This document shows positions 1 to 8,019 of a stretch of DNA of 64,000 nucleotides, piece by piece. This DNA is from Azospirillum griseum (lineage in GTDB: Bacteria > Pseudomonadota > Alphaproteobacteria > Azospirillales > Azospirillaceae): the NCBI RefSeq assembly GCF_003966125.1, contig NZ_RXMA01000005.1, positions 62,001-126,000 of the forward strand. Direction: 5' to 3'. Every line of letters starts with the position of its first letter. Position 1 is the stretch's first letter. Below the pieces are notes generated by a model, which ran no database searches, was not told the DNA's origin, and saw nothing but the letters and a program-made list of their open reading frames with translations. Position numbers and translations under genes: made by a program.

Positions 1-521
1 TGGGCACCGACCGCGCGCCCGTGATCGTCGAGGCGGATGGGCGGTGGTTCGTCGGCCCCGACAACGGGCTGTTCGCCCAGGTGGTCCGGCGCGCGGCCAC
101 CCGGCGGGCGTGGCGGATCGATTGGCGGCCCGACCGTCTGTCGGCCAGCTTCCACGGACGGGATCTGTTCGCCCCGGTGACCGCCCGCTTGGCGACCGGG
201 CAGACGGTGACGCGCACGGCGCTCGATCCCGTCGCCCTCGACCGCCCCAATTGGCCGGACGACCTCAGCCGCATCGTCTATGTCGATGTCTATGGCAACG
301 CCATGACCGGTCTGCGCGCGGCGACCCTGCCCAGCACCGCGATCCTGCGGGCGGGCGACCGGGTGGCGCGCCGCCACCGCACCTTCGCCGACGCGCCGCG
401 CGGGGAGGCGCTGTGGTACGAGAACGCCAACGGCCTGGCCGAAATCGCCGTCCACGCCGGTCGGGCCGACCGCGATTGGGGGCTGTCCGTCGGCGACACG
501 ATCACGGTGAAGCAGGCATGA
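1..521 (+). CDS. SAM hydroxide adenosyltransferase (DUF62 family), 3' part only
   Basis: C-terminal part of a protein whose start lies left of the window. The frame is open from base 3, and the first visible residues (GTDRAPVIVEADGRW, then FVGPDNGLF) match the conserved VGPDNGL segment of the DUF62 family. These enzymes cleave S-adenosylmethionine to adenosine and methionine with hydroxide; relatives are halogenases. The tail (ENANGLAEIAVHAGRA, then LSVGDTITV) matches the C-terminal beta domain that closes the trimer interface. A GTG at 21 could be mistaken for a start but sits inside the conserved region. A strong hairpin terminator follows immediately. Physiological role is unclear in most bacteria that carry it. 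Confidence 0.85.
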   Translation, partial: GTDRAPVIVEADGRWFVGPDNGLFAQVVRRAATRRAWRIDWRPDRLSASFHGRDLFAPVTARLATGQTVTRTALDPVALDRPNWPDDLSRIVYVDVYGNAMTGLRAATLPSTAILRAGDRVARRHRTFADAPRGEALWYENANGLAEIAVHAGRADRDWGLSVGDTITVKQA

Positions 522-549
522 AAAAAGGGGACGCAGCGGCGTCCCCTTT
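521..549. terminator. bidirectional intrinsic terminator between DUF62 gene and phoB
   Basis: Perfect 8 bp stem GGGGACGC (527-534) / GCGTCCCC (539-546) with a 4-base AGCG loop. On the minus strand the stem is followed by a run of six T (from A521-A526), so it ends phoB transcription well. On the plus strand only TTT follows, a weaker terminator for the DUF62 gene. Confidence 0.85.
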
Positions 550-604
550 GGCATTCCTCTCCATCCCCGCCATGACTGGAGGGGGGAAGGCGACCCAGAT
601 CGAT

Positions 605-1309
605 TCAGATCGATTTGGTGTCGAGCGCGTAGCCCGCCGACCGCACGGTGCGGATCAGATCCAGTTCGGTGTCCTCGTTCATCGCCTTGCGCAGGCGGCG
701 GATGTGGACGTCCACGGTGCGCGGTTCGACATACACGTCGTGCCCCCACACCAGATCAAGAAGCTGTTCGCGCGAGAAGACGCGCCCCGGATGCTGCATG
801 AAGTGGCGCAGCAGGCGGAATTCGGTCGGGCCGAGATGGATGTCGCGCCCGTTGCGGCGCACCCGGTGGGCCGCCAGATCCATGGTGACGTCGGCGAATT
901 GCAGCGTCTCGTCGGTCATGCCGGGCGAGGCGCGGCGCAGCACCGCGCGCATGCGGGCCACCAGCTCCGTCGGCGAAAAGGGCTTGGTGATGTAATCGTC
1001 GGCCCCGGAATTCAGGCCGCGCACGCGGTCGCCTTCCTCCCCGCGCGCGGTCAGCATGATGATCGGGATGTCGCGGGTCTTGCTGTTGCGGCGAAGCTGG
1101 CGACAGACCTCCAGCCCGCTCATCAGCGGCAGCATCCAATCCAGCAACACGATGTGCGGGGTCTGCTCACCGGCCAGGAGGAGGGCCTCCTCCCCATCGG
1201 TGGCGGTCACGACGCGGAAGCCATCCTTTTCCAGGTTGTACTTCAGCAAGGTGACGATGTCGGCCTCGTCCTCGACGATCAGGACGAGCGGCTTCAGCGC
1301 CGCGTTCAT
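605..1309 (-). CDS. phoB: phosphate regulon response regulator PhoB
   Basis: OmpR/PhoB-type response regulator of 234 aa. The receiver domain (about 1-125) has the acidic pocket E13/D14, the phospho-acceptor D57 in LLDWMLP and the late lysine in YITKPFSP. The C-terminal winged-helix DNA-binding domain (about 135-230) ends in the usual VRSAGYAL segment. The start is ATG 1309 (MNAALKPLVLIVEDE); the frame runs further upstream but that stretch is not family-like. Its partner is PhoR (6296-7834), and it should bind the Pho box ahead of pstS. It follows pstB after 131 bp, where phoU is normally found. That gap contains a G/C-rich hairpin (about 1399-1426). Confidence 0.95.
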   Translation of the reverse strand: MNAALKPLVLIVEDEADIVTLLKYNLEKDGFRVVTATDGEEALLLAGEQTPHIVLLDWMLPLMSGLEVCRQLRRNSKTRDIPIIMLTARGEEGDRVRGLNSGADDYITKPFSPTELVARMRAVLRRASPGMTDETLQFADVTMDLAAHRVRRNGRDIHLGPTEFRLLRHFMQHPGRVFSREQLLDLVWGHDVYVEPRTVDVHIRRLRKAMNEDTELDLIRTVRSAGYALDTKSI

Positions 1310-1440
1310 GGTGGCTCCGTTCACTGCGCGCGCTTCGACGTTACCCAGCATCTTCGCTTCCTTCAACATTGCTCGGCGGTCACGCCAACCTGACACGCCC
1401 CCTCCCCAACTCCGGGGGAAGGGGGCGACCCTTCACCCGA

Positions 1441-2259
1441 TCAGCCGTAACGGCCGGTGATGTAGCCCTGGGTGCGCTCGTCGCGCGGGTTGGTGAAGAT
1501 TTCCTCGGTGTCGTCGCACTCCACCATGTCGCCCAGGTGGAAGAACGCGGTCTTTTGGGACACGCGGGCCGCCTGCTGCATGTTGTGGGTGACGATGACG
1601 ATGGTGAAGTTCTCGCGCAGCTCGTCGATCAGCTCTTCGATGTGGGCCGTCGCGATGGGGTCGAGCGCGGAGCACGGCTCGTCCATCAGGATGACTTCCG
1701 GGCTGACCGCGATGGCGCGGGCGATGCAAAGGCGCTGCTGCTGGCCACCCGACAGGCCGGTCCCCGGCTCGCGCAGGCGGTCCTTGACCTCGTTCCACAG
1801 GCCGGCGCGCTGCAACGACTTCTCGACGACCTCGTCCAACTCTTCACGACCCGTGGCCATGCCGTGGATGCGCGGGCCATAGGCGATGTTGTCGTAGATC
1901 GACTTGGGGAAGGGGTTCGGCTTCTGGAACACCATGCCGACGCGGGCGCGGAGCTGCACGGCGTCGATGCCCTTGCCGTAGATGTCCTCACCGTCGAGCG
2001 CGATCAGGCCTTCGACCCGGCAATTCTCGATGGTGTCGTTCATCCGGTTCAGACAGCGCAGGAAGGTGGATTTGCCGCAGCCCGACGGGCCGATCAGCGC
2101 CAACACCTTGTTCTCCTGGATCTCGACGTTGATGCCCTTCAACGCCTGCTTGGCGCCGTAGAACACCTTGACGTCGCGGGCCACCATCTTGTTCGGCACG
2201 GCCGGAGCGGTGCGCGCGGCGGCTTGCGGCTTGGTGTGGATCTGGGTCTGGACGCTCAT
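1441..2259 (-). CDS. pstB: phosphate ABC transporter ATP-binding protein PstB
   Basis: 272 aa ATPase of the high-affinity phosphate importer PstSCAB, acting on the inner face of the cytoplasmic membrane. Walker [10 protein letters not shown] spans residues 57-65, followed by the Q-loop in VFQKPNPFP, the ABC signature [14 protein letters not shown], Walker [14 protein letters not shown] and the switch histidine in VTHNM. Length and motifs are typical of PstB. It begins 3 bp after the pstA stop, so it is co-translated in the pst operon. The N-terminal ~23 residues are a low-complexity extension before the family core. Confidence 0.97.
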   Translation of the reverse strand: MSVQTQIHTKPQAAARTAPAVPNKMVARDVKVFYGAKQALKGINVEIQENKVLALIGPSGCGKSTFLRCLNRMNDTIENCRVEGLIALDGEDIYGKGIDAVQLRARVGMVFQKPNPFPKSIYDNIAYGPRIHGMATGREELDEVVEKSLQRAGLWNEVKDRLREPGTGLSGGQQQRLCIARAIAVSPEVILMDEPCSALDPIATAHIEELIDELRENFTIVIVTHNMQQAARVSQKTAFFHLGDMVECDDTEEIFTNPRDERTQGYITGRYG

Positions 2260-2262
2260 GGC

Positions 2263-3561
2263 TTACCACCGCCTCTCGAATTTCTTGCGCAGGAAAACGG
2301 CCAACCCGTTCATCAGGATCAGGAAGCCCAGCAGGATCATGATCGCCGCCGAGGTGCGTTCGGTGAAGGCACGCTCGGGGCTGTCGGCCCACATGTAAAT
2401 CTGCACCGGCAACACGGTCGCGCTGTCGGTCAGGCCGTGAGGAATGTCAACGATGAAGGCGACCATGCCGATCATCAGCAGCGGCGCGGTTTCGCCCAGC
2501 GCGCGGGCCATGCCGATGATGGTACCGGTCAGGATGCCCGGCATCGCCAGCGGCAACACATGGTGCGTCACCGTTTGCAGGGGCGACGCGCCGATGCCCA
2601 GCGCGGCTTCGCGGATCGACGGCGGCACCGATTTCAGGGCGACGCGGGCCGAGATGATGATGACCGGCAGGGTCATCAGCGCCATCACCAGACCGCCGAC
2701 CAGCGGGGCCGAACGCGGCAGACCGAAGAAGCCCAGGAACACCGCCAGGCCCAGCAGACCGAAGATGATCGACGGCACGGCGGCGAGGTTGTTGATGTTG
2801 ACCTCGATCAGGTCGGTCCATTTGTTCTTCGGCGCGAACTCTTCCAGATAGACCGCCGCCGCGACGCCGATCGGCACCGACAGCAGCATCGTCACCATCA
2901 GCGTCAGCATGGAGCCGACGATGGCCCCCCAGATGCCCGCCTGTTCGGCCTCGCGGCTGTCGCCCGCCGAAAACAGGGTGGTGTTGAAGGCCTGGACCAG
3001 CGTGCCCTTGGCGGTCATCGCGTCGATGGCGGCGATCTTGGCGTCGTTCAGGCGGCGTTCGGATTCCGGCGCGGTGCGCGGGAAGTTGCCCTTCACGAAC
3101 TGGTCCACCTCGTCGTCCGCGCGCACCCAGACGGTTTGGGTGGTGCCGACGATGGCCGGGTTCTGCTTGACCAGCGCCTCCAGCTCATAGGGCGCGCCGG
3201 ACGACAGAAGCTCGTTCAGCGTGCGCTTGCCGGTGCGGTCGGTGATCTGCGGGAACTGGGCGTAGAGCGCCTGGCGGAGAATGGCGGTGTAGTTCCGCTC
3301 CTCCACCATCGCCTTGTCCAACGTCACCTCAAGCCGCACCTGCGCCTGTTGGAAGGCGGTGTAGCCCTTGGAGACGATGGAGGTCAGCAGCACCACCAGC
3401 ATCATCGACGCCAGCGCCAGGGCCGCGATGCCCGCGATCTTGAAGTTGCGCTCGGCGGCGTAGCGACCGCGCAGCCGACGGGCGAACTCCTCGCTCTGGT
3501 AATGGGATTTGGAAGCCGTGACGGTCATGGCCCGCGTATCCTGTTGCACGAGATCAGTCAT
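2263..3561 (-). CDS. pstA: phosphate ABC transporter permease PstA (long form)
   Basis: 432 aa inner-membrane permease. The start is ATG 3561, which overlaps the pstC stop by 8 bp and has a GAGAGAA ribosome-binding site. One TM helix near residues 43-67 is followed by ~150 residues of predicted periplasmic domain (with VWVRADDEVDQF), and then the six-helix MetI-like core from about 215, with the EAA-type loop REAALGIGASPLQTVTHHVLP that contacts PstB. Classical PstA is ~290 aa. The inserted domain resembles the DUF3333 long form known from alphaproteobacteria. Confidence 0.94.
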   Translation of the reverse strand: MTDLVQQDTRAMTVTASKSHYQSEEFARRLRGRYAAERNFKIAGIAALALASMMLVVLLTSIVSKGYTAFQQAQVRLEVTLDKAMVEERNYTAILRQALYAQFPQITDRTGKRTLNELLSSGAPYELEALVKQNPAIVGTTQTVWVRADDEVDQFVKGNFPRTAPESERRLNDAKIAAIDAMTAKGTLVQAFNTTLFSAGDSREAEQAGIWGAIVGSMLTLMVTMLLSVPIGVAAAVYLEEFAPKNKWTDLIEVNINNLAAVPSIIFGLLGLAVFLGFFGLPRSAPLVGGLVMALMTLPVIIISARVALKSVPPSIREAALGIGASPLQTVTHHVLPLAMPGILTGTIIGMARALGETAPLLMIGMVAFIVDIPHGLTDSATVLPVQIYMWADSPERAFTERTSAAIMILLGFLILMNGLAVFLRKKFERRW

Positions 3562-4936
3562 ATTTCTCTCGATACTTCTGGACCACCCGCAGGGCGACCA
3601 TGTTGAGGGAGAGCGTGACAACGAACAGCACCAGACCGAGGCCGAAGGCCGACAGCGTCTTGGGGCTGTCGAATTCCTGGTCGCCGACCAGCAGGGTGGC
3701 GATCTGCGTCGTCACCGTGGTCACGGCGTCCAGCGGGTTGGCCGTCAGGTTGGCGGTCAGGCCCGAGGCCATGGTGACGATCATGGTTTCGCCAATCGCG
3801 CGGCTGACCGCCAGCATGATGGCGGCGACGATGCCGGGCAGGGCGGCGGGGATCACCACTTGGCGGATGGTTTCCGACTTGGTCGCCCCCAGGCCATAGG
3901 AGCCATCGCGCAGCGCTTGCGGCACGGCGTTGATGACGTCGTCCGACAGCGAGCTGACGAAGGGGATGATCATCACGCCCATGACGATGCCCGCCGACAG
4001 CGCCGATTCGGAGCTGACATCCAACCCGATGCTGTGGCCGATGGAACGGACGAACGGGGCCATGGTCAGCGCGGCGAAGAAGCCGTAGACGACCGTCGGG
4101 ATGCCCGCGAGAATTTCCAAAATCGGCTTCAGCCAGGTGCGCACGTTCGGGTTGGCGTATTCCGACATGTAGATCGCCGACATCAGCCCGACCGGAACCG
4201 CCACGATCATGGCGATGGCGGTGATGAGCAGCGTGCCGGTGAACAGCGGGATGACACCGAAGGAGCCGGACGAACCGACCTGATCGGCGCGCATCGCCAT
4301 CTGCGGACTCCAGTGGGTCCCCAGCAGGAAATCGATCGGCGACACGACGGAGAAGAAGCGCAGCGCTTCGAACAGCAGCGACAGGACGATGCCGATGGTG
4401 GTCAGGATGGCAACCATCGAGCAGATCACCAACCCGATGTTGACGACCCGTTCCACCCGGTTGCGGGCGCGCAGGTCGGGGCTGATGCACTGACGGCCAT
4501 AGGCCAGACCGGCCACCGCGAGGCTGGCCCCGATGGCCAGCAGACTCCAGTCGCTGATCGCGCGCAGGCTGTTGTAATGGGCCGCCGCCGCCGTCACCGC
4601 CGGATCCACATCGCGGCCGGTCGAAATGCCGTGCGCGATGTTGAGGATGTCGGCCTTCAGCAGGTTCAGCGTCTGGGGATCGCCCGCGACCAGGCGGTCG
4701 GGCAGGGCCGACATCACCATGCGCATGATGAGCCAGCCTTCCGACGCCGTCCACAGGGCGAACAGGAACAGCGCAGGCAGACCGGCCCACAAGGCGACGT
4801 AGAAGCCGTGATAGGAGGGGACCGAGTGAAGCTCAACCAGGCGACCGCCGACGGAGGCGACCGCACGCGACCGGCCCATCTGGAAACCGGACACGGTGAG
4901 CAAAGCCAGGATGAGGACTAGAACGGTGATCTGCAT
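3554..4936 (-). CDS. pstC: phosphate ABC transporter permease PstC (long form)
   Basis: 460 aa inner-membrane permease, about 140 residues longer than E. coli PstC. The extra N-terminal part holds about three hydrophobic segments (near 1-20, 45-70 and 130-150) around a soluble stretch. The C-terminal ~270 residues are the MetI-like permease core, with the EAA loop around SYGLGATKSETIRQVVIPAALPG. It forms the channel with PstA and overlaps pstA by 8 bp. A large GC-rich inverted repeat separates it from pstS. Confidence 0.93.
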   Translation of the reverse strand: MQITVLVLILALLTVSGFQMGRSRAVASVGGRLVELHSVPSYHGFYVALWAGLPALFLFALWTASEGWLIMRMVMSALPDRLVAGDPQTLNLLKADILNIAHGISTGRDVDPAVTAAAAHYNSLRAISDWSLLAIGASLAVAGLAYGRQCISPDLRARNRVERVVNIGLVICSMVAILTTIGIVLSLLFEALRFFSVVSPIDFLLGTHWSPQMAMRADQVGSSGSFGVIPLFTGTLLITAIAMIVAVPVGLMSAIYMSEYANPNVRTWLKPILEILAGIPTVVYGFFAALTMAPFVRSIGHSIGLDVSSESALSAGIVMGVMIIPFVSSLSDDVINAVPQALRDGSYGLGATKSETIRQVVIPAALPGIVAAIMLAVSRAIGETMIVTMASGLTANLTANPLDAVTTVTTQIATLLVGDQEFDSPKTLSAFGLGLVLFVVTLSLNMVALRVVQKYREKYD

Positions 4937-4975
4937 GCGGAACCGCCGGGTGAGGGGCCAATGCGCCCACGCGGA

Positions 4976-5016
4976 CGCGCGCAGCGGCGGCCCCGATCAG
5001 AGCCGCCGCCCGCGCG
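4976..5016 (-). promoter_or_regulatory. large inverted repeat between pstS and pstC
   Basis: GCGGCGGC (4984-4991) pairs with GCCGCCGC (5002-5009), and the outer CGCGCG arms (4976-4981 and 5011-5016) extend the stem with small bulges. There is no T-tract. Such hairpins between a binding-protein gene and its permease genes often stabilise the upstream mRNA or attenuate downstream expression, which would give excess PstS. That function is inferred. Confidence 0.5.
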
Positions 5017-5027
5017 TCGCTTGAGGG

Positions 5028-6080
5028 TCAGAGCTGGAGCGGCGTCAGGTTGATCGCCGAGGTGCGGGCCGCCTCGCGGGCGTCCTTCGGCTCGGGGATC
5101 AGGCCCTTGTCGACCAGATAGCCATCGTCGCCCACAGCGCGCTCGGCGGTGTATTCGGCGATGAACTCGCGGATGCCGGGGATGACGCCCGCGTGCGCGT
5201 TCTTCACATAGACGAACAGCGGACGCGACAGCTCATACTTGCCGGCGGCGACGTTCTCGGCGGTCAGATCGACGCCGTCCATCTTGGCCGACTTCAGCTT
5301 GTCGCGGTTCTGGTCGATGTAGCTGTAGCCGAACACGCCGAACGCGCCGGGGTTGGCGTTCAGCTTCTGAACGATCAGGTTGTCGTTCTCACCGGCTTCG
5401 ACATAGCCACCGTCTTCGCGGATGGTCATGCAGGCCTTTTCACGGGCCTTTTCGTCGGCGATGGCGGCCTTGACTTCCGGCACCTTCTTGCAGCCTTCGA
5501 GCATGGCCAGCTCGTTGAAGGTGTCGCGGGTGCCGGAGGTCGGGGGCGGGCCGATGACCTCGATCTCTTCGTTCGGCAGCTTGGCGTCGATGTCCGACCA
5601 CTTCTTGTAGGGGTTGGCGACCATCTTGCCGTTGACCGGCACTTCCTTGGCCAGCGCCTTCCAGATCACGGCGGTGGTCAGGGCGACGTCCGGGGCCTTC
5701 TTGGAGTAGGCCAGCGCGATGCCATCATAGCCGATCTTCAGCTCGGTGATCTGGGTGACGCCGTTGGCGGCGCACTGCTCGACTTCCGACTTCTTGATGC
5801 GGCGCGAGGCGTTGGCGATGTCCGGGTGCGCCGGGCCGACACCCGCGCAGAACAGCTTCAGCCCGCCGCCGGTGCCGGTGGATTCGATGACCGGGGTCTT
5901 GAACTTGCCAGCCTTGCCAAAGGCTTCGGCGACGGCGGTGGTGAAGGGGAACACCGTGGACGAGCCGACGGCGCGGATCTGGTCACGCGACTGCGCCTGC
6001 GCGCCGGTGGTGGCGCCAAGGACGGCGACGGACAGAGCCACAGCCGCCGCTGCGGTCATCAGGTGCTTGCTGGTGTTCAC
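5028..6080 (-). CDS. pstS: phosphate-binding periplasmic protein PstS
   Basis: 350 aa solute-binding protein that delivers phosphate to PstC/PstA. The chosen start is GTG 6080, preceded by a good GGAGGGA ribosome-binding site. The upstream in-frame extension runs through the promoter. A Sec signal peptide with hydrophobic core (AAAAVALSVAVLGATTG) ends near AQAQ. The mature protein starts RDQIRAVGSSTVFPFTTAVAE; GSSTVFPF is the phosphate-binding signature, and later ESTGTGGGLKLFC and PTSGTRDTF also fit ligand loops. It is the first gene of pstSCAB, with a Pho box about 130-155 bp upstream of its start. Confidence 0.95.
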   Translation of the reverse strand: MNTSKHLMTAAAAVALSVAVLGATTGAQAQSRDQIRAVGSSTVFPFTTAVAEAFGKAGKFKTPVIESTGTGGGLKLFCAGVGPAHPDIANASRRIKKSEVEQCAANGVTQITELKIGYDGIALAYSKKAPDVALTTAVIWKALAKEVPVNGKMVANPYKKWSDIDAKLPNEEIEVIGPPPTSGTRDTFNELAMLEGCKKVPEVKAAIADEKAREKACMTIREDGGYVEAGENDNLIVQKLNANPGAFGVFGYSYIDQNRDKLKSAKMDGVDLTAENVAAGKYELSRPLFVYVKNAHAGVIPGIREFIAEYTAERAVGDDGYLVDKGLIPEPKDAREAARTSAINLTPLQL

Positions 6081-6207
6081 GGGAAATCCCTCCGATGGAA
6101 CCGATGGATCGCGAGCGCGGCCCGCTGGCCTTGCCCCGCTTGCGGAAGCGGGGATCAGGACCCCATCCGCGATTGCCGGGACCTTAGTCGGGGAGGGAGA
6201 CGCAATG

Positions 6208-6236
6208 ATTACGGATTTATGACAGTTTGGTGACAC
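6208..6236 (-). promoter_or_regulatory. Pho box (three tandem PhoB half-sites) upstream of pstS
   Basis: On the minus strand three 7-mers are spaced by exactly 4 bases: GTGTCAC (6236-6230), CTGTCAT (6225-6219) and CCGTAAT (6214-6208). The middle one is the consensus PhoB half-site, and 11 bp periodicity with A/T-rich spacers is the known Pho-box layout. It lies between the phoR stop (6296) and the pstS start (6080), so pstSCAB has its own PhoB-responsive promoter rather than depending on phoR read-through. Confidence 0.85.
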
Positions 6237-6295
6237 CGTGCGCGGGCGGGATGCGGGGCATGCCACAATGGCAGAGGTTTGCCCCACCGGTGCCG

Positions 6296-7834
6296 TCACC
6301 CCGCCTTGCGGCGCGCGGCGGAGTCCGCCGCGCCAAGGGACTCGTCGGTCGCCGGAAGATAAACGGTGAAGGCGCTGCCGACCCCGACCTCGCTTTCGAT
6401 GGTCAGGCGGCCGCGATGGCGGTTGACGATGTGCTTGACGATGGCCAGACCCAGGCCGGTCCCGCCCATGGCGCGCGACCGCGCGGCGTCCACCCGGTAG
6501 AAGCGTTCGGTCAGGCGGGGCAAATGGGTGCGGGCGATCCCTTCGCCCTGGTCGCGCACCGCCACTGCCACCATCCGCGCCCCGCCGCGCCCGCCCCGCC
6601 GCCCCGAAGCGGGCAGCCCGGCAAAACCGACCGCCGCCCCATCGACGACCGTGACCTGAACGGTCACGTCGCTGTCCTCGCGGGTGTATTTGATCGCGTT
6701 GCTGACCAGATTCTGGAAGACTTGCGTCAACTGGTCGTCGTCACCGGCCACGCGCGGCACGCTGTCGGGCGCGTCCAGGATCAGCCGGATCCGGCGTTCC
6801 GCCGCCTTCAGCTCCAACGCGGCGATGACGTTCTCCAACTCATCAAGCACATCGACCCGCCCGTTGGGCAGCATGTGTTCGTCCAGCTCGATGCGCGACA
6901 GCGACAGCAGGTCGTTCACCAGACGGCTCATCCGGCTGGCCTGATCGTGCATGATGGCCAGAAAGCGGTCCTGCGCCTCGGGATCGTCGCGCGCCGGGCC
7001 GCGCAGCGTCTCGATGAAGCCCAGCAGCGACGACAGCGGCGTGCGCAGTTCGTGGCTGGCGTTGGCGATGAAGTCGGCGCGCATCTGCTCCGACCGCCGG
7101 GCGGCGGTGACGTCGTGCAGGGTCAGGATCGCCATGCGGATGGTCTGCGGAACCGGAGCGGGGACCGACAGCCCATCGTTCGCGGAGTCGGCCACCGGAT
7201 CGGCCAGCGGATCGGCGGCGGGCAGGGTGCGTTGAAAGGGCTTCACCTGGGCTTCGAAGGTGCGTTCGACCGGAACCGGCAGGGTGAATTCGAACACGCG
7301 CGTCGCCCCGCCGCCCAGCACGGCGTCCACCGCCTCCAGCACCGCCGGGGTGCGCAGGGTGGCGGCCAGATCGCGGCCCAGCACCTTGTCGCCGAACAGA
7401 TCGCGCGCCATCAGATTGGCCCGCGTCACCTGCCGCGCGGCGTCCATCACCAGCAGCGGGCTGGGCAGCGCGTCGAGAATGGAGTCGTTGGCGTCCAACT
7501 GAGCCTGGACGCTTTCCGTCCGCCGGGCGGCGACCCGGTGCAGGCGGGCCACCGCCGCGATCAGGCCGCCCAAGGCCACCGGCGCGCCGGTGGGCGGGGT
7601 GGGGCTGCCGCTGTGGCTCAATTGCGCGGCGTAGTCGGCCACGGCGGCGGCCTCGCGCTGGTGCAGGCGAAGGGCCAAGCCGGCCCCCAGCAGCGGCAGC
7701 AGGCCGACCAGGGCGGCCACGCCGGAGGACAGCGCTTCGGAATGCACCGCCGCCGCCAGCGCCACCACAAGCGGGGCCAGCATCAGGCCAACGGCGATCA
7801 TCAATCGAAGGGGCGGCATCGCCTTCAGGCGCAT
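6296..7834 (-). CDS. phoR: phosphate regulon sensor histidine kinase PhoR
   Basis: 512 aa membrane histidine kinase. Two hydrophobic segments lie near the N-terminus (about 8-30 and 35-57). A PAS-like domain begins around DANDSILDALPSPLLVMDAARQ. The HisKA dimerisation helix has the phospho-accepting His in NASHELRTPLSSLLG, and the ATPase domain shows the N box (QVFQNLVSNAIKYT), DQGEGI and GTGLGLAIVKHIV. It phosphorylates PhoB (605-1309). Without a phoU gene nearby, how the Pst transporter signals to it is open. It lies directly upstream of the pst operon on the same strand. Confidence 0.93.
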   Translation of the reverse strand: MRLKAMPPLRLMIAVGLMLAPLVVALAAAVHSEALSSGVAALVGLLPLLGAGLALRLHQREAAAVADYAAQLSHSGSPTPPTGAPVALGGLIAAVARLHRVAARRTESVQAQLDANDSILDALPSPLLVMDAARQVTRANLMARDLFGDKVLGRDLAATLRTPAVLEAVDAVLGGGATRVFEFTLPVPVERTFEAQVKPFQRTLPAADPLADPVADSANDGLSVPAPVPQTIRMAILTLHDVTAARRSEQMRADFIANASHELRTPLSSLLGFIETLRGPARDDPEAQDRFLAIMHDQASRMSRLVNDLLSLSRIELDEHMLPNGRVDVLDELENVIAALELKAAERRIRLILDAPDSVPRVAGDDDQLTQVFQNLVSNAIKYTREDSDVTVQVTVVDGAAVGFAGLPASGRRGGRGGARMVAVAVRDQGEGIARTHLPRLTERFYRVDAARSRAMGGTGLGLAIVKHIVNRHRGRLTIESEVGVGSAFTVYLPATDESLGAADSAARRKAG

Positions 7835-7957
7835 GGCAGACCGGTGCGTTGTGGGCAGGACAGGGGATGCGCCGTTCTACACCATCCCAACGCGACCCGC
7901 GCAGCGGTCACAAAAGATTAACGGACGCAGAGAGGGTCGGGGTGATCGGGGCCGCCG

Positions 7958-7984
7958 CCGGGGGGTTGCGTCAACCACCCCCGG
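7958..7984 (-). terminator. GC-rich hairpin after maeB
   Basis: CCGGGGGGTT (7958-7967) pairs with AACCACCCCCGG (7973-7984) with one bulged A and a GCGTC loop. It lies 36 bp past the maeB stop and before phoR. There is no clear T-run, so it may slow rather than stop transcription. Otherwise the 185 bp between maeB and phoR shows no clear promoter. Confidence 0.35.
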
Positions 7985-8019
7985 CACGCGGCCCCGGTGT
8001 CACCTCACACGCTGCCTCT

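Noticed and set aside
1399..1426. GC-rich hairpin between pstB and phoB as a terminator
   Set aside because: No T-run and an interrupted stem; it would also block phoB expression from the pst operon. Kept only as a note.
1369..3606. 745-codon plus-strand reading frame opposite pstB/pstA
   Set aside because: Antisense shadow of real genes; composition is Arg/His/Gln/Asp-rich with no domain pattern, typical for GC-rich DNA.
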